Shown here in pieces: positions 24,505 through 33,768 of a stretch of DNA of 64,000 nucleotides. The first letter of the stretch is position 1. Every line of letters begins with the position of its first letter. The stretch spans positions 62,001 through 126,000 of the forward strand of contig NZ_SJPV01000002.1 in assembly GCF_007860135.1 (NCBI RefSeq), given 5' to 3'. Position numbers and translations under genes: made by a program. The notes beneath the pieces were generated by a model. The model was not told where the DNA came from and did not search any database. It worked only from the letters and a program-made list of their open reading frames with translations. Source of the stretch: Novipirellula artificiosorum (GTDB taxonomy: Bacteria > Planctomycetota > Planctomycetia > Pirellulales > Pirellulaceae).

Positions 24505-27500
24505 TCAAGTGTCGCCTGGCTTCTTTTTCGCTCTTCGTTTTGCTTCGAGCAATCGCTCCGTGTAGCTGGGGCCTTCATCCGGTTGCGGTTCGATGTTCGG
24601 TTTCCCTGACTGGGGCCCTGTCGCAGAATCGGCAAAGGTTGTTTCGCTGGTGTTGTCGGTTGTGTCGACCGCAGAGGGTTCAAACCGAACGCTTGTTCGC
24701 CGCCGCTCAAGGGAGTCGCTGAGTGAATCCTTGCTCTTTCTTAATGCGTCGAGTCGGGTGGTCGCCACGCTTTCGCTAGCGGTCGATTTTCCTCGGATGC
24801 GATGGATCGTCCGGTGGACCCAATCGAAAGGAATCGCCACTCGGCGGACGAAAACATCACCGAGAAACAGCCCACAGCTTGCTAGCACAAACCATGGCCA
24901 CGCGTCACGGAATGATCTTGCCAGCGCCAGGCCGCCACGGAACGCGTTGGTATCGATAAGGGCTTCGCTGAGTTGGATTTCCAGCGGAGGAGCGACCTGA
25001 CCAGCCTCGCCTCCTCTTGGCTTGATCGAGGCCAAGGACTCGATCAAGGCTTGGTTCGTTTCTCGGACGCGGAACTCATCGCTGTAGGGTACCGTCACAC
25101 CGGTGGTCAGCGGCGAGGCTCCCGGGCCAGGCGTCACGTTGACGAAATAGCTGCCGGCTTCGTCAGCTGGGAAGGATCCCACGTACCGACCGGGGGCCGC
25201 TTGCCGCATCCGCAGTGCGATCGGTTTCAAGCGGGGGTCGAGGGCGGATGCGTTGATGTCCAGGAAGTTCAAGAACGAGTCATCCTGGTCGAGCGCGCTG
25301 ACAACGACTTGGACTTCACCGTCGCGAACTTGCGTTGCGATCGAGAATTTCCCGGTGTCGCCGGTGGGACGCATTAGCCACCGGACCAATTGGGAATAGA
25401 ACTTCTCGTAGCCGCCCCACGACGTCCAATCGGCGGCCCAACGCGCGCCCGCGTCGGTCGTCATGACGGCCGTGCGGCCAAGCCCATAGGTCCAAACCGC
25501 CAAAACGGTCGCATTTTCTGGTGAATCGGGTTTCGGCGATTGGATCAACACTTGGGCCAGCGGGCTATCCTTGGTTTGCGTCAACACAAAGCCGTTGATG
25601 TTTGGCAGTACCCGGTCCACGCCGTCGAGCATGGCGTGCGGGAAGATGATTTCGGGGACCGCCCCGCCCGGCGGCTCATAAACCAATGGGCGTGACACAC
25701 GGCGAGCTTCACGTTGAAAGATCTTCGGCAGTGCTCTCCCATCCCGCACCGCGTAATACTTGCCGCCCGTTGCTTGAGCAATCTGTTGCAATCGGCGACT
25801 TTCGGTCAAGCCGTGGGATGCGACGGCCACCGTGCTGATGGTGACGTTGTTCTTCTTAAACGAGCTGATCGTTGCTGGCGAGGGATCGCTTGGATCACCG
25901 TCACTGATGATGATGCAGTGCTTGATCGACGCGGGGGTGCGAGTCAAGCCGGCAACCGCCATCTTCATCGCGGGGTCGAATTGAGGCATATCGCCGGGCG
26001 TCATGCGTCCGATTGCGGCCAGCATCGCTTTACGGTTCGGACCGACTTCGAGCAGCCCATTCTTGCCGCCCCACAGCCATGTATCGCCGTTCATGCTCCA
26101 GTGCAAAACGCCTGCATAATCGGCGGGGCCCAATTGTTCCACGGCGGCTCCCGCAATCTTTTTTTGCCAGTAATTTCCCTCAGCCATTTCGCTGGCGTGC
26201 ATGATGCATGCCAAGGCGCCGACCGCTTGCACCTTGCTGTTGCGAATCTTGAAGTCCACGGGCATGGCTTTTTCAATTTCGGTTCCCGTCCAGCCACCGG
26301 CACCAAAAGACTCGGGGCCCCCGATCATCAATAGCCCTGCCCCAAGTTGTTGGGTGTTGCGTACCAGCATCTCGATTTGTTCATCGGTGAACGAGCTGAT
26401 CATATCGCTCGTCTCACCAGCGACTCGAGGCACCCCGGCGAGAATCACGGCATCATAGGCTTGGAGTTCCGCCAGCGAGCCGAACAACTCATCGCTTGGC
26501 ATCGCGACCACTTCGATGTTGTTATCACGCAGCGTCTCGATCAACAGGTCGAAGTCGCCGAGCCGAGTCTTGTCCTCGATCATCAGCACACGGCCCTTGC
26601 CACGAACGTAGGTGTAGGCGGTGGCGCTATTGTTTTGCCGAATGCCGTCGTCCTCATCCGTGTCAGGGACGAATTCGGCTTCGTACGTGTAGGCGGCCGG
26701 TTGCTCAATCGTGTGTCTTAGAGGGAAAACATTTTTGCCAGCATCTAAGCTGATCGATTGTTCGAGCAGCAACGATTCCTCGCCGCCGACGTTCTGTTTC
26801 ACCCGCAACCGCCCCTCAACCGGCCCGGTGGCTGAGGCGTCGGAATAGTTGCTGATCACGACGCGAGCTTCAAACGGTTGCCCCTTGCGGATGTTTTCCG
26901 GCAAGTCGATCTTCTCGAGTAGCACCTCGCTCTTGGCGTCAAGCCGTACCGGAACGACATCAATGCCAATGCCCGATTCCGCGGCGCGGCGGGCCAATTT
27001 TCGAGCTTGGCCGATGTTCTCGTTGCCATCGGTGACGATCACGATCCGCCGTGATGTGTCTTCGGACATCGAAGCTTGGGCCAAATTCAGTGCCGATTCC
27101 AAGTTGGTTGCGTCCGTTCGGTCCCGCAGACTCTCTAGTCGTCGCAGCGGTGGAATATCGTCGTCAAACGGAGGCACTTCGATGGACGCGTCACGACCAA
27201 AGACAACGATTCCAGCTCGATCCTCGCGTTGCCCGTCGCGGTGTCGACGAACGTTGCGAATCACGTAGTCGAGCATCACTTGCCGTTTGATGCGTGGAAT
27301 GCTCTCCGATTGATCGAGCAAGTACATCACCGTCACGCGGTCGCTGACCCAAATCAATTGCACTCCGGCGAGCGCCAACACAACGCCTGTCCAAACGATC
27401 GTGCGAAAGGAAATCGCCAAAATACGCCGGAATCTGCCCAGAGCTCCAAGCGAACGAAAACCGGCCCACCACAACAGCGGCAATCCCAACAGAAGCCACA

Positions 27501-27540
27501 AGTATGCCGGATGATCGAATCCAAGCTGAAAAGGGATCAT
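24505..27540 (-). CDS. VWA-domain membrane protein with glutamine amidotransferase-like domain
   Basis: 1011 aa from ATG 27540, chosen because MIPFQLGFDHPAYLWLLLGL begins the BatA-type N-terminal membrane pair (residues 12-30 and 48-66). A von Willebrand A domain follows with MIDAS motif DQSES (76-80) and IVTDGNENIG. The middle has a class I amidotransferase-like fold (RVLMIEDKTR; LLMIGGPESFGAGGW) without an obvious catalytic Cys, then a second VWA-like segment (IIISDGDPSDPS). A C-terminal membrane segment is WPWFVLASCGLFLGDVFV. Such proteins are common in planctomycetes, often near MoxR ATPases; none is adjacent here. Function unknown. Confidence 0.85.
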   Translation of the reverse strand: MIPFQLGFDHPAYLWLLLGLPLLWWAGFRSLGALGRFRRILAISFRTIVWTGVVLALAGVQLIWVSDRVTVMYLLDQSESIPRIKRQVMLDYVIRNVRRHRDGQREDRAGIVVFGRDASIEVPPFDDDIPPLRRLESLRDRTDATNLESALNLAQASMSEDTSRRIVIVTDGNENIGQARKLARRAAESGIGIDVVPVRLDAKSEVLLEKIDLPENIRKGQPFEARVVISNYSDASATGPVEGRLRVKQNVGGEESLLLEQSISLDAGKNVFPLRHTIEQPAAYTYEAEFVPDTDEDDGIRQNNSATAYTYVRGKGRVLMIEDKTRLGDFDLLIETLRDNNIEVVAMPSDELFGSLAELQAYDAVILAGVPRVAGETSDMISSFTDEQIEMLVRNTQQLGAGLLMIGGPESFGAGGWTGTEIEKAMPVDFKIRNSKVQAVGALACIMHASEMAEGNYWQKKIAGAAVEQLGPADYAGVLHWSMNGDTWLWGGKNGLLEVGPNRKAMLAAIGRMTPGDMPQFDPAMKMAVAGLTRTPASIKHCIIISDGDPSDPSPATISSFKKNNVTISTVAVASHGLTESRRLQQIAQATGGKYYAVRDGRALPKIFQREARRVSRPLVYEPPGGAVPEIIFPHAMLDGVDRVLPNINGFVLTQTKDSPLAQVLIQSPKPDSPENATVLAVWTYGLGRTAVMTTDAGARWAADWTSWGGYEKFYSQLVRWLMRPTGDTGKFSIATQVRDGEVQVVVSALDQDDSFLNFLDINASALDPRLKPIALRMRQAAPGRYVGSFPADEAGSYFVNVTPGPGASPLTTGVTVPYSDEFRVRETNQALIESLASIKPRGGEAGQVAPPLEIQLSEALIDTNAFRGGLALARSFRDAWPWFVLASCGLFLGDVFVRRVAIPFDWVHRTIHRIRGKSTASESVATTRLDALRKSKDSLSDSLERRRTSVRFEPSAVDTTDNTSETTFADSATGPQSGKPNIEPQPDEGPSYTERLLEAKRRAKKKPGDT

Positions 27541-27658
27541 CGTTGGGCGGTGTCCAAACAGGAGTGTGTTAGGTTTGAGTGCGATTTGTCGACGAAGCGA
27601 TGTCCACCTGCGAAAGGAACCGCGGCAGCCGTGAGCCGGAACTGCCCGCGGCAATCGG

Positions 27659-28696
27659 TTAGGCGGCGGCCAAGTCCGTGGGACGGCCGTAATAGATCGA
27701 TGCCATGATGACGGTCGTCACCCCTAGGATACCAAAACCGACGATGGAGAGTGAGATTGTAAGCCCCGGCGCGCTCAAAACTTCCGTCTGGTCCGCAGGT
27801 GCCAACACCACCGCCACCACGCTGGTCACATTGTTGACGAAGTGAGCAAGCATGGCCGGAAATAACGATCCGCTTCGCCACGAAAGCCAGCCTAAGTAAA
27901 CGCCGAGCGGAAAGACGGCAATGATGTGAACAAAATCCATGTGAAATGCCGCGAACAAAAACGAGGACAAGAAAATGCCGAAAAACGGGCCCCACGATTT
28001 TGTCAACCGAGTCTGCACGTAGCCGCGAAAGACTAGCTCTTCACAGATCGCGGGTGTGGCGCCAATCAACAATGCGATGGGAATCAAGAAGCCACTTTGG
28101 CCGTGAAACCGAAACGCATCGGACATCTGCTTCAAATTCTCGCTGTCCTCCAAAAACAGTCCGACCGCTACCGACGAAACCAACCCAACCAGCGGCGTGG
28201 CTGCTGCGGCGGCCAGCCAAACCCAGATCGGCCAATGTCCGCGAACCAACGAAAGCCGTTGGCACGTTTCCACTGGCGACAATTTCGCGGCCACCAACGT
28301 CGGCAAAATCATGCACAGTTGAGGGATTAATATCAGCATCACCACGCCGACTCGCGATTGAAACACCTCGGCAAACGCTTCTGGATCCGTAACGGTCGCA
28401 GGGGAAAAGGAGCCGTGAACCCATGCAAACGCTAACATCACGACCACGGTGCTGACCACGATGAATACCGCCAACGTGGCGCAAACAACCGCGATAGGAG
28501 TCCACCAACGTGGCCGCTTGGCCAAACGCCCGACAATCAGCGGCTCGCGTTGCGACTCGTCGGGGTACGCCTCGTAGGGATTCGAGAGAGGATTCTCCGT
28601 GTCTGCCCTTCCCTCGCCCGGTGATGCCCAGAGCGATTCGGGGGGGCGAGATTCGGACGGACCGAGCGGACCTGGGTCGGACGGATGAAAATCCAT
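27659..28696 (-). CDS. CPBP-family intramembrane metalloprotease (CAAX protease-like)
   Basis: 345 aa from ATG 28696 (MDFHPSDPG); the upstream extension is unlikely. A Pro/Ser-rich cytoplasmic N-terminus precedes about eight membrane segments. The CPBP/Abi motifs are present: EELVFRGYVQTRL (EExxxR), FAAFHMDFVHII (catalytic His) and MLAHFVNNV (second His). These proteins cleave or bind membrane substrates; bacterial members are mostly uncharacterised. It lies 118 bp upstream of the VWA gene on the same strand. Confidence 0.87.
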   Translation of the reverse strand: MDFHPSDPGPLGPSESRPPESLWASPGEGRADTENPLSNPYEAYPDESQREPLIVGRLAKRPRWWTPIAVVCATLAVFIVVSTVVVMLAFAWVHGSFSPATVTDPEAFAEVFQSRVGVVMLILIPQLCMILPTLVAAKLSPVETCQRLSLVRGHWPIWVWLAAAAATPLVGLVSSVAVGLFLEDSENLKQMSDAFRFHGQSGFLIPIALLIGATPAICEELVFRGYVQTRLTKSWGPFFGIFLSSFLFAAFHMDFVHIIAVFPLGVYLGWLSWRSGSLFPAMLAHFVNNVTSVVAVVLAPADQTEVLSAPGLTISLSIVGFGILGVTTVIMASIYYGRPTDLAAA

Positions 28697-29265
28697 AGAA
28701 CTACTGGAACGTGTCGCGAAAATGTAGGGAGCGTCCTGACAGTGTACGCGGTTGGCACGTCCGCGTCTTGTCGCTTCCCATCCAATCATCGCCGCGTCGA
28801 TGCGAAGTCGAGTCCATTACCGCGAGGGACCTGCGGTAAACAAGTTTCGGATTTCACCCTCCCGCGAGGAGGTCGCGCAGTTTTAAGCTGTAACTGCTGC
28901 AGTGTTTGGGTATCCAACCACCCCTGCCCGCGCAGCGGGAGGGGTCGAGCGAAGCGAGGGGGAGGGCCGGTATAGAAACGGTGTTGCAGTTTCATGCTGT
29001 AATCGCAGCCCGTTTTCCCTCTCCCTCCGTTAGCCTCGTGAGGGGGCAGCAACCGAAAACCCTCTCCCGGCGTTTAGACGCCGACCTCTCCCAAAGGAGA
29101 GGTAACGGTACCGTAACTCCTCGATAAAAAACGACTAATAACTGCACGACCTCCGAGCGGGAGAGTAAAGAGAGAGCCGTACCACGCAATCTATTTACCG
29201 AACGTCCCAAGCGGTTAGATTCCAGAGACCAAGGTCGACGCGCAGCGTCGCACCCTGGGGCCGCT
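28697..29265. other. Intergenic with dispersed repeat copy D
   Basis: The 570-bp gap between the CPBP gene and mqnD is half filled by the repeat copy at 28868-29154. Short ORFs here encode repeat-derived peptides, and none is supported. Confidence 0.55.
28868..29154. repeat. Dispersed repeat family, copy D (inverted, with both ends)
   Basis: GGAGGTCGCGCAG at 28868-28880 and CTGCACGACCTCC at 29142-29154 are terminal inverted repeats with one mismatch. The inside carries the reverse complement of the other copies: GTATCCAACCACCCCTGCCC, GGGAGGGCCGGTATAGAAAC and GCCCGTTTTCCCTCTCCCTC. At 287 bp it is about 45 bp longer than the copy at 13.4 kb. Confidence 0.78.
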
Positions 29266-30120
29266 TCAGCAGTCTTTTCCCGGGCAAAAGACCTCGATCC
29301 CACGACTTTGGATCCCTGCAGCGGCGGCTCGATTGGACAATTCGGAGAGCGCTCGGCCGCCGATTTCCCCCAAATTGACCGTCCACTCGTTGACATACAG
29401 GTCGACATGCTGCATCAAGATGTCGTCATCGAAGAATTGAGCATAGCGGCGCATCGTTGGCAGTGCGGAGCTGCGATCCGCCAACGCATAGCGCAACGAT
29501 TCTTCGACGACCGATTGAATCGTCGCAATCGTTTCAGCCGGCAAACTCCGCCGAGCCACCAAGCCACCCAGCGGCAAGGGGCAGTGCGTCTCCGATTCCC
29601 ACTGAGTTCCCAAGTCAACGACACAACCCAGGCGTTCGGTTTCCCATGTGAATCGCCCTTCGTGAATGCAAACCCCGTAATCGGCCTCGCCCCTTTTTAG
29701 CCTTGGCATGATTTCGGAAAATACACACTGCCGAACGGTCGCGGTATCCCGATAGAACAGCTTGAAAAGCAAGGATGCGGTCGTGTGCCGGCCCGGGCAA
29801 AGTACGATCTGCTGCGGATCGGTCGGCGCGTTCAATCGTTGTGGTGATGACGACAACAGCAGCGGCCCGACACCGAAGCCGAGAGCCGCTCCGGTGGGGA
29901 GCACCATGGTTTGATCCGCTAACAATAGCGCAGCATGAAAACTCGTCTTCGCCACGTCAAACTTGCCACGAAAAAGGGAGTCGTTGAGTTCTTGAATGTC
30001 GTGCAAGTGCACGCGAAAATCGAGCCCTCGCCAATCCACAAGCCGGTGCATCAGCGCGTGAAAGGTAAAGGTATCGTTAGGGCAGGTCGAAATGCCAAGC
30101 TCGATCGTTTGCTGCTTCAT
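29266..30120 (-). CDS. mqnD: 1,4-dihydroxy-6-naphthoate synthase (menaquinone, futalosine pathway)
   Basis: 284 aa from ATG 30120. Family hallmarks are the start LGISTCPNDTFTFHALMH, then ISELNDSL-like QELNDSLFRGKFDVAKTSFHA, PGRHTTASLLFKLFY, DYGVCIHEGRFTWE and PLPLGGLVARR. MqnD converts cyclic dehypoxanthinylfutalosine to 1,4-dihydroxy-6-naphthoate. The start codon overlaps the mqnB stop (ATGA), so the pair is translationally coupled in a tsaD-mqnB-mqnD operon. MqnA, MqnC and MqnE are not in the window. Confidence 0.93.
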   Translation of the reverse strand: MKQQTIELGISTCPNDTFTFHALMHRLVDWRGLDFRVHLHDIQELNDSLFRGKFDVAKTSFHAALLLADQTMVLPTGAALGFGVGPLLLSSSPQRLNAPTDPQQIVLCPGRHTTASLLFKLFYRDTATVRQCVFSEIMPRLKRGEADYGVCIHEGRFTWETERLGCVVDLGTQWESETHCPLPLGGLVARRSLPAETIATIQSVVEESLRYALADRSSALPTMRRYAQFFDDDILMQHVDLYVNEWTVNLGEIGGRALSELSNRAAAAGIQSRGIEVFCPGKDC

Positions 30121-30737
30121 CGGTTCAGTAACTCGGCGGCTGATTGTAAGGCGGTCTCCATCTGCCAAGCAGAAAGGTCGCGGTCCCCGGCGTGATTGGA
30201 AATGCCGCGAATGATTCGAAGCGGCACGTCGGCCAGACGGCACGCCAGCGCCACGGCGAAGCCTTCCATGTCTTCGGCGACCACATCGGAATATCGACGG
30301 AGCCGACGGTTGGTGTCAGCTGACGACGCGGAGGTCGCGCAAACGCTCAGGAGCCCGAGATTCGACGTGTCCGATTCGAGTGCGACACGATCGGTGATCG
30401 CCGACTTCCCATCGATTTCGTCCATCTGGTTCCATCCAAGGTCGGCTGCGGAAAGATAGTCCGCCCCCGTCCCCACTCCGATGCCGTCGCAAATCACATG
30501 GCCGAATTGATAGGCGGATCCCATTTGACAAACATCGCTAAGAGTGCCAGCGATTCCAACCAACGTGACACGAGTCGGACGGAGCGTTGCGATCAGCTGA
30601 GCCGATCGAGCCGCGGCGCCGATCGCGCCGAATCCGCAAACGTGGATCGAGGTCTCTTCACGCCGATGGATCAACGGCTCGAGGATGCCACGTTCCAACA
30701 AGGTTGGAATCAGAACCAAGTGGGCTGAATTCATCAT
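30117..30737 (-). CDS. mqnB: Futalosine hydrolase
   Basis: 206 aa from ATG 30737 (MMNSAHLVL). It is a purine-nucleosidase/phosphorylase-fold protein: VCGFGAIGAAARSA, VTLVGIAGTLS, VAEDMEGFAVALAC (the conserved ME dyad binding ribose) and IRGISNHAGDRD. MqnB removes hypoxanthine from futalosine. The direct coupling to mqnD makes this assignment preferable to MTA/SAH nucleosidase. It begins 4 nt after tsaD. Confidence 0.9.
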   Translation of the reverse strand: MMNSAHLVLIPTLLERGILEPLIHRREETSIHVCGFGAIGAAARSAQLIATLRPTRVTLVGIAGTLSDVCQMGSAYQFGHVICDGIGVGTGADYLSAADLGWNQMDEIDGKSAITDRVALESDTSNLGLLSVCATSASSADTNRRLRRYSDVVAEDMEGFAVALACRLADVPLRIIRGISNHAGDRDLSAWQMETALQSAAELLNR

Positions 30738-30741
30738 GCTC

Positions 30742-31803
30742 TCAGAACCCTCGTTGCAAGCCGGGCGTGATGTCCAAGTCGAGTGATGCGAAATCACCTC
30801 GCCGGATTTTTTCCCATGCGATCGCACCCATCACGGCATTATCCGTACAAAGCTCGGCTGGCGCAATCGTCAATTCGAAACCATCCTTTTTTGCCGCGTC
30901 GTTCAATCGTTCACGCAAGTACCGATTCGCAGCAACACCGCCACCGACAATCAGTTTTCGAACACCCGTCTCTCGGATCGCTCGGCAACTCTTTCCGACC
31001 AAGACGTCGACAACCGCCGCCTCAAACGAAGCACAGACGTCGGCTTTGACTTGGTCTGCCAGTTTCAGGCTGGCGAAATCTTGCTGGCCAGGACCGGTGA
31101 TCGCATAGCGAACCGCTGTTTTCAGGCCGCTAAAGCTGAAATTGAAATGGGGTTGGTGAATCATCGACCTCGGAAACGGGTACGCGTCGCGATTTCCCTT
31201 GGCAGCGAGCTTGGCAACCGCGGGGCCACCGGGAAACCCGAGGCTGAGCATCGTTGCGACTTTGTCAAACGCTTCACCTGCCGCGTCGTCGATGGTGCCG
31301 CCGAGGTACTCTAGATCCAAAGGGCTTCTGCAATGGTAGAGACTCGTGTGCCCGCCGCTAACGACCAATCCTACGCTAGGATATGCGGACGATTGTGTTC
31401 TATCTCGGACGCCCGAAAGGTGGCACGCGTACAGGTGTGCATGGAGGTGATTGATTGCCACGAGAGGTTTGTTCCAGGCGATCGCCAGCGTCTTTGCCGC
31501 GATCACGCCGACCAGCAGCGAGCCGGCTAAGCCAGGCCGATCGGCCACTGCGATGGCATCCAAATCGGCAGGATTGATGCCCGATTGTCGTATCGCAGTA
31601 TCGATGACAGGCAAAATTCGCTCCAAATGGGCCCGTGCAGCCACTTCCGGCACGACCCCGCTGAACCGCTCGTGCAGGGTTTCTTGCGTTGCGATGCATT
31701 CCCCGAGCACGCTGCAGTCGCCATCGATCACCGCTGCAGCAGTCTCGTCGCAAGTCGATTCGATTGTAAGAATGGGCAAAACAGGAGGCCTAAGTGGGTT
31801 CAT
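30742..31803 (-). CDS. tsaD: tRNA N6-adenosine threonylcarbamoyltransferase
   Basis: 353 aa from ATG 31803; a longer frame to 31908 is not needed. Kae1/Qri7 motifs: ILTIESTCDETAAAV, the metal-binding NHLHAHLYA (HxxxH), VVSGGHTSLY, GEAFDKVATMLSLGFPGGPAV, FSFSGLKTAV and GGVAANRYLRE, with the C-terminal CTDNAVMGAIAW supplying the last Asp. It transfers threonylcarbamoyl to A37 of ANN-decoding tRNAs together with TsaB and TsaE, encoded elsewhere. It heads an operon with mqnB and mqnD and is divergent from rpmA. Confidence 0.95.
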   Translation of the reverse strand: MNPLRPPVLPILTIESTCDETAAAVIDGDCSVLGECIATQETLHERFSGVVPEVAARAHLERILPVIDTAIRQSGINPADLDAIAVADRPGLAGSLLVGVIAAKTLAIAWNKPLVAINHLHAHLYACHLSGVRDRTQSSAYPSVGLVVSGGHTSLYHCRSPLDLEYLGGTIDDAAGEAFDKVATMLSLGFPGGPAVAKLAAKGNRDAYPFPRSMIHQPHFNFSFSGLKTAVRYAITGPGQQDFASLKLADQVKADVCASFEAAVVDVLVGKSCRAIRETGVRKLIVGGGVAANRYLRERLNDAAKKDGFELTIAPAELCTDNAVMGAIAWEKIRRGDFASLDLDITPGLQRGF

Positions 31804-31954
31804 TCGGTGAATGGGAAGCAGGAGCAAGGTGCTGACGAGACAAAATGGGACCTCGACAGCCTTGAACAAATGCGGCCAAGTCGGTAAATTGCTGCACTTC
31901 CCATACAAGCATAACGCTGGAAATCAAAGCAAAGAAGATACAAGGGTACTACTG

Positions 31955-32200
31955 ATGGCACATAAAAAGGGACAGGGTTCGAGCCGAAACGGTCGCGATT
32001 CGAATGCTCAACGCCGTGGAGTCAAGAAGTTCGGTGGCGAAGCGGTTCGTGCCGGACATATCTTGGTTCGCCAGGTTGGAACGAAATTCCACGCGGGCAA
32101 AGGGGTTGGCCAGGGCAACGATTACACGCTGTATGCATTGGTGGATGGCAAAGTGATGTTTGACCGCGAAGGCCGGCGGATCAACATCGTGACCGCATAG
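31955..32200 (+). CDS. rpmA: 50S ribosomal protein L27
   Basis: 81 aa from ATG 31955. The N-terminus [17 protein letters not shown] is directly the mature L27 tail that reaches the peptidyl-transferase centre, so no Firmicutes-type processing extension is present; the in-frame upstream stretch to 31811 is untranslated. Further L27 signatures are [15 protein letters not shown] and [12 protein letters not shown]. rplU (L21), normally just upstream, is absent; tsaD lies divergent instead. An intrinsic terminator follows. Confidence 0.97.
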   Translation: MAHKKGQGSSRNGRDSNAQRRGVKKFGGEAVRAGHILVRQVGTKFHAGKGVGQGNDYTLYALVDGKVMFDREGRRINIVTA

Positions 32201-32230
32201 TTTGCCTGCGACAAGCAAGAAAGCGAAACG

Positions 32231-32269
32231 AAACCCCTGGTTCGGCGTTGAGTCGAATCAGGGTTTTTT
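32231..32269 (+). terminator. Intrinsic terminator of rpmA
   Basis: AAACCCCTGGTTCG (32231-32244) pairs with CGAATCAGGGTTTTT, loop GCGTTGAGT, ending in a T-run. It sits 30 nt after the rpmA stop. Confidence 0.85.
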
Positions 32270-32307
32270 ATGGAGATAAGGTCGATCGATTCTCTGTGAT
32301 GGTCTTT

Positions 32308-32697
32308 TCAAGTGTCGAGGGTGTCTTGCCGCTGAGGTCGACCCGCCCCCGTGTCGATGGTCGCCGGTGGTGTCAGCCCCAGGATCTCGATCCGACGATC
32401 CATCTGCTGAACGAGCGATTGGACAATCGCGATTCGGGTATCGAGTTCGGCACACAGCTCCCGTTGGGTTTCAAACATTGCCACTTGCCACCGTTGTGTT
32501 GCAGCTGGGGCATCCGAAAGCGGCACGGCCGGCTGCTTTTGCTCGCGAATCGCTTTCAATTCCTTGTTTGCGACCCTCGATTCTTGGTTGACTCGCTTTC
32601 GCATGCGGATTTGGCGACGCGCGAGCACCCAGCCGAGCATGATAAAGCCGGCTACCATCAATAGTTGCGCCTGTTGCATTTCGGCTAGAATGGTCAT
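32308..32697 (-). CDS. Small membrane protein with coiled coil, function unknown
   Basis: 129 aa from ATG 32697. One membrane segment near the start (AQLLMVAGFIMLGWVLA) is followed by a basic stretch (RRQIRMRKRVNQ) and a predicted coiled coil (MFETQRELCAELDTRIAIVQ, then SLVQQMDRRIEIL). The tail is disordered. No family is recognised. The frame stays open to 32937, but that extension has poor character and lies opposite the PPTase leader. Confidence 0.65.
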   Translation of the reverse strand: MTILAEMQQAQLLMVAGFIMLGWVLARRQIRMRKRVNQESRVANKELKAIREQKQPAVPLSDAPAATQRWQVAMFETQRELCAELDTRIAIVQSLVQQMDRRIEILGLTPPATIDTGAGRPQRQDTLDT

Positions 32698-32902
32698 GGT
32701 GGCTGGGGCGGTAGGGAGCGAAGTGACAAAAGGGGTGGTTGAAACCCTCTTCGGTCTTTGATCGACACAACCGCCGCTGTTGCTGTGGTCGGTTCGAATC
32801 CATTCGGCTTGGCCCGACATTGACAGCTCTTTGGGATCATCCGAATCTACGGATCGTTCGGACAAATCCGTGTCATTTCCCAGTTCCTTTCGTAGCCTCG
32901 CG

Positions 32903-33685
32903 ATGTGCCAATCTTCAACCGAACCCTTTGAATCCATTCATGTTTGGCATGCGACCAGTTCCCACACGGAGCCAGGTGCGGTTGAAACGTACTGCGAGCG
33001 TTTTCTTGATCCGGGCGAGCAAGATCGGGCCAATCGATTTCGAGTGGCGACAAGTCGCAATCAGCATGTGATCGGTCGTGGTATGGCGAAGCACTTGCTC
33101 GCTCAGGCGGTCATGAGCGAGGGAATTCATCCGAGATCCATCCGTTTCTCCGCTTTGCCACATGGCAAACCGATCGTGAAGACGCCACCGGATCTCTCGC
33201 TGCCCTTCAACGTGGCTCACACCAATGGATTGGTATTGTGTGGAATTGGTGATCGGAGTCTTTCCCTGCTCGGGGTCGATGTTGAACAACTGGAACGGCA
33301 ACCGGATCCCGAACTTGCGATACGGTATTTCTCCGCGCCCGAAGTCGAGTACGTTTACTCCTTCTCCTGTCGCGATCGCCGCAACGAAGCTTTTCTGCGT
33401 GTTTGGACATTAAAGGAAGCCTTTATCAAGGCAATTGGCACGGGGCTGCATACTCCGCTGAGTGACTTTGCATTCGAGAACATTGACGATCCCTCGCCCA
33501 CCATTCGAATGCTCAGCCCAACGTTGCCCAGCGCGGGGACTTGGAAGTTCTTTTCCTTCACACCTCGCGACGCCTACATTGGGGCGATTGCGGTCGCAAC
33601 GGTGGACGATCGACCGGCTTTGTCGATGGAGTTGTTCGACTTTGACACGGTTGTCCGCGGTGTAAGATCCGATGTCGTACCTTGA
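32903..33685 (+). CDS. 4'-phosphopantetheinyl transferase, Sfp type
   Basis: 260 aa from ATG 32903 (MCQSSTEPFESIHVWHA), consistent with the IxVW start of Sfp-type enzymes; a start at 32780 is possible but overlaps the antisense neighbour. Motifs are SLPFNVAHTNGLVLCG (substrate loop), LLGVDVEQLERQPD (Mg-binding D-x-E) and RVWTLKEAFIKAIGTGL (WxxKEAxxK). It transfers phosphopantetheine from CoA to acyl or peptidyl carrier proteins. No carrier-protein, PKS or NRPS gene is adjacent, so it may be the housekeeping or a broad-range enzyme. Confidence 0.9.
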   Translation: MCQSSTEPFESIHVWHATSSHTEPGAVETYCERFLDPGEQDRANRFRVATSRNQHVIGRGMAKHLLAQAVMSEGIHPRSIRFSALPHGKPIVKTPPDLSLPFNVAHTNGLVLCGIGDRSLSLLGVDVEQLERQPDPELAIRYFSAPEVEYVYSFSCRDRRNEAFLRVWTLKEAFIKAIGTGLHTPLSDFAFENIDDPSPTIRMLSPTLPSAGTWKFFSFTPRDAYIGAIAVATVDDRPALSMELFDFDTVVRGVRSDVVP

Positions 33686-33768
33686 AAATTTCGTTACAAT
33701 CAAGCGGCGATTGAAACATCGCATCCTCATCTCATCCTTCGAAACATTTTGAACAAAGGGTCTCGACC

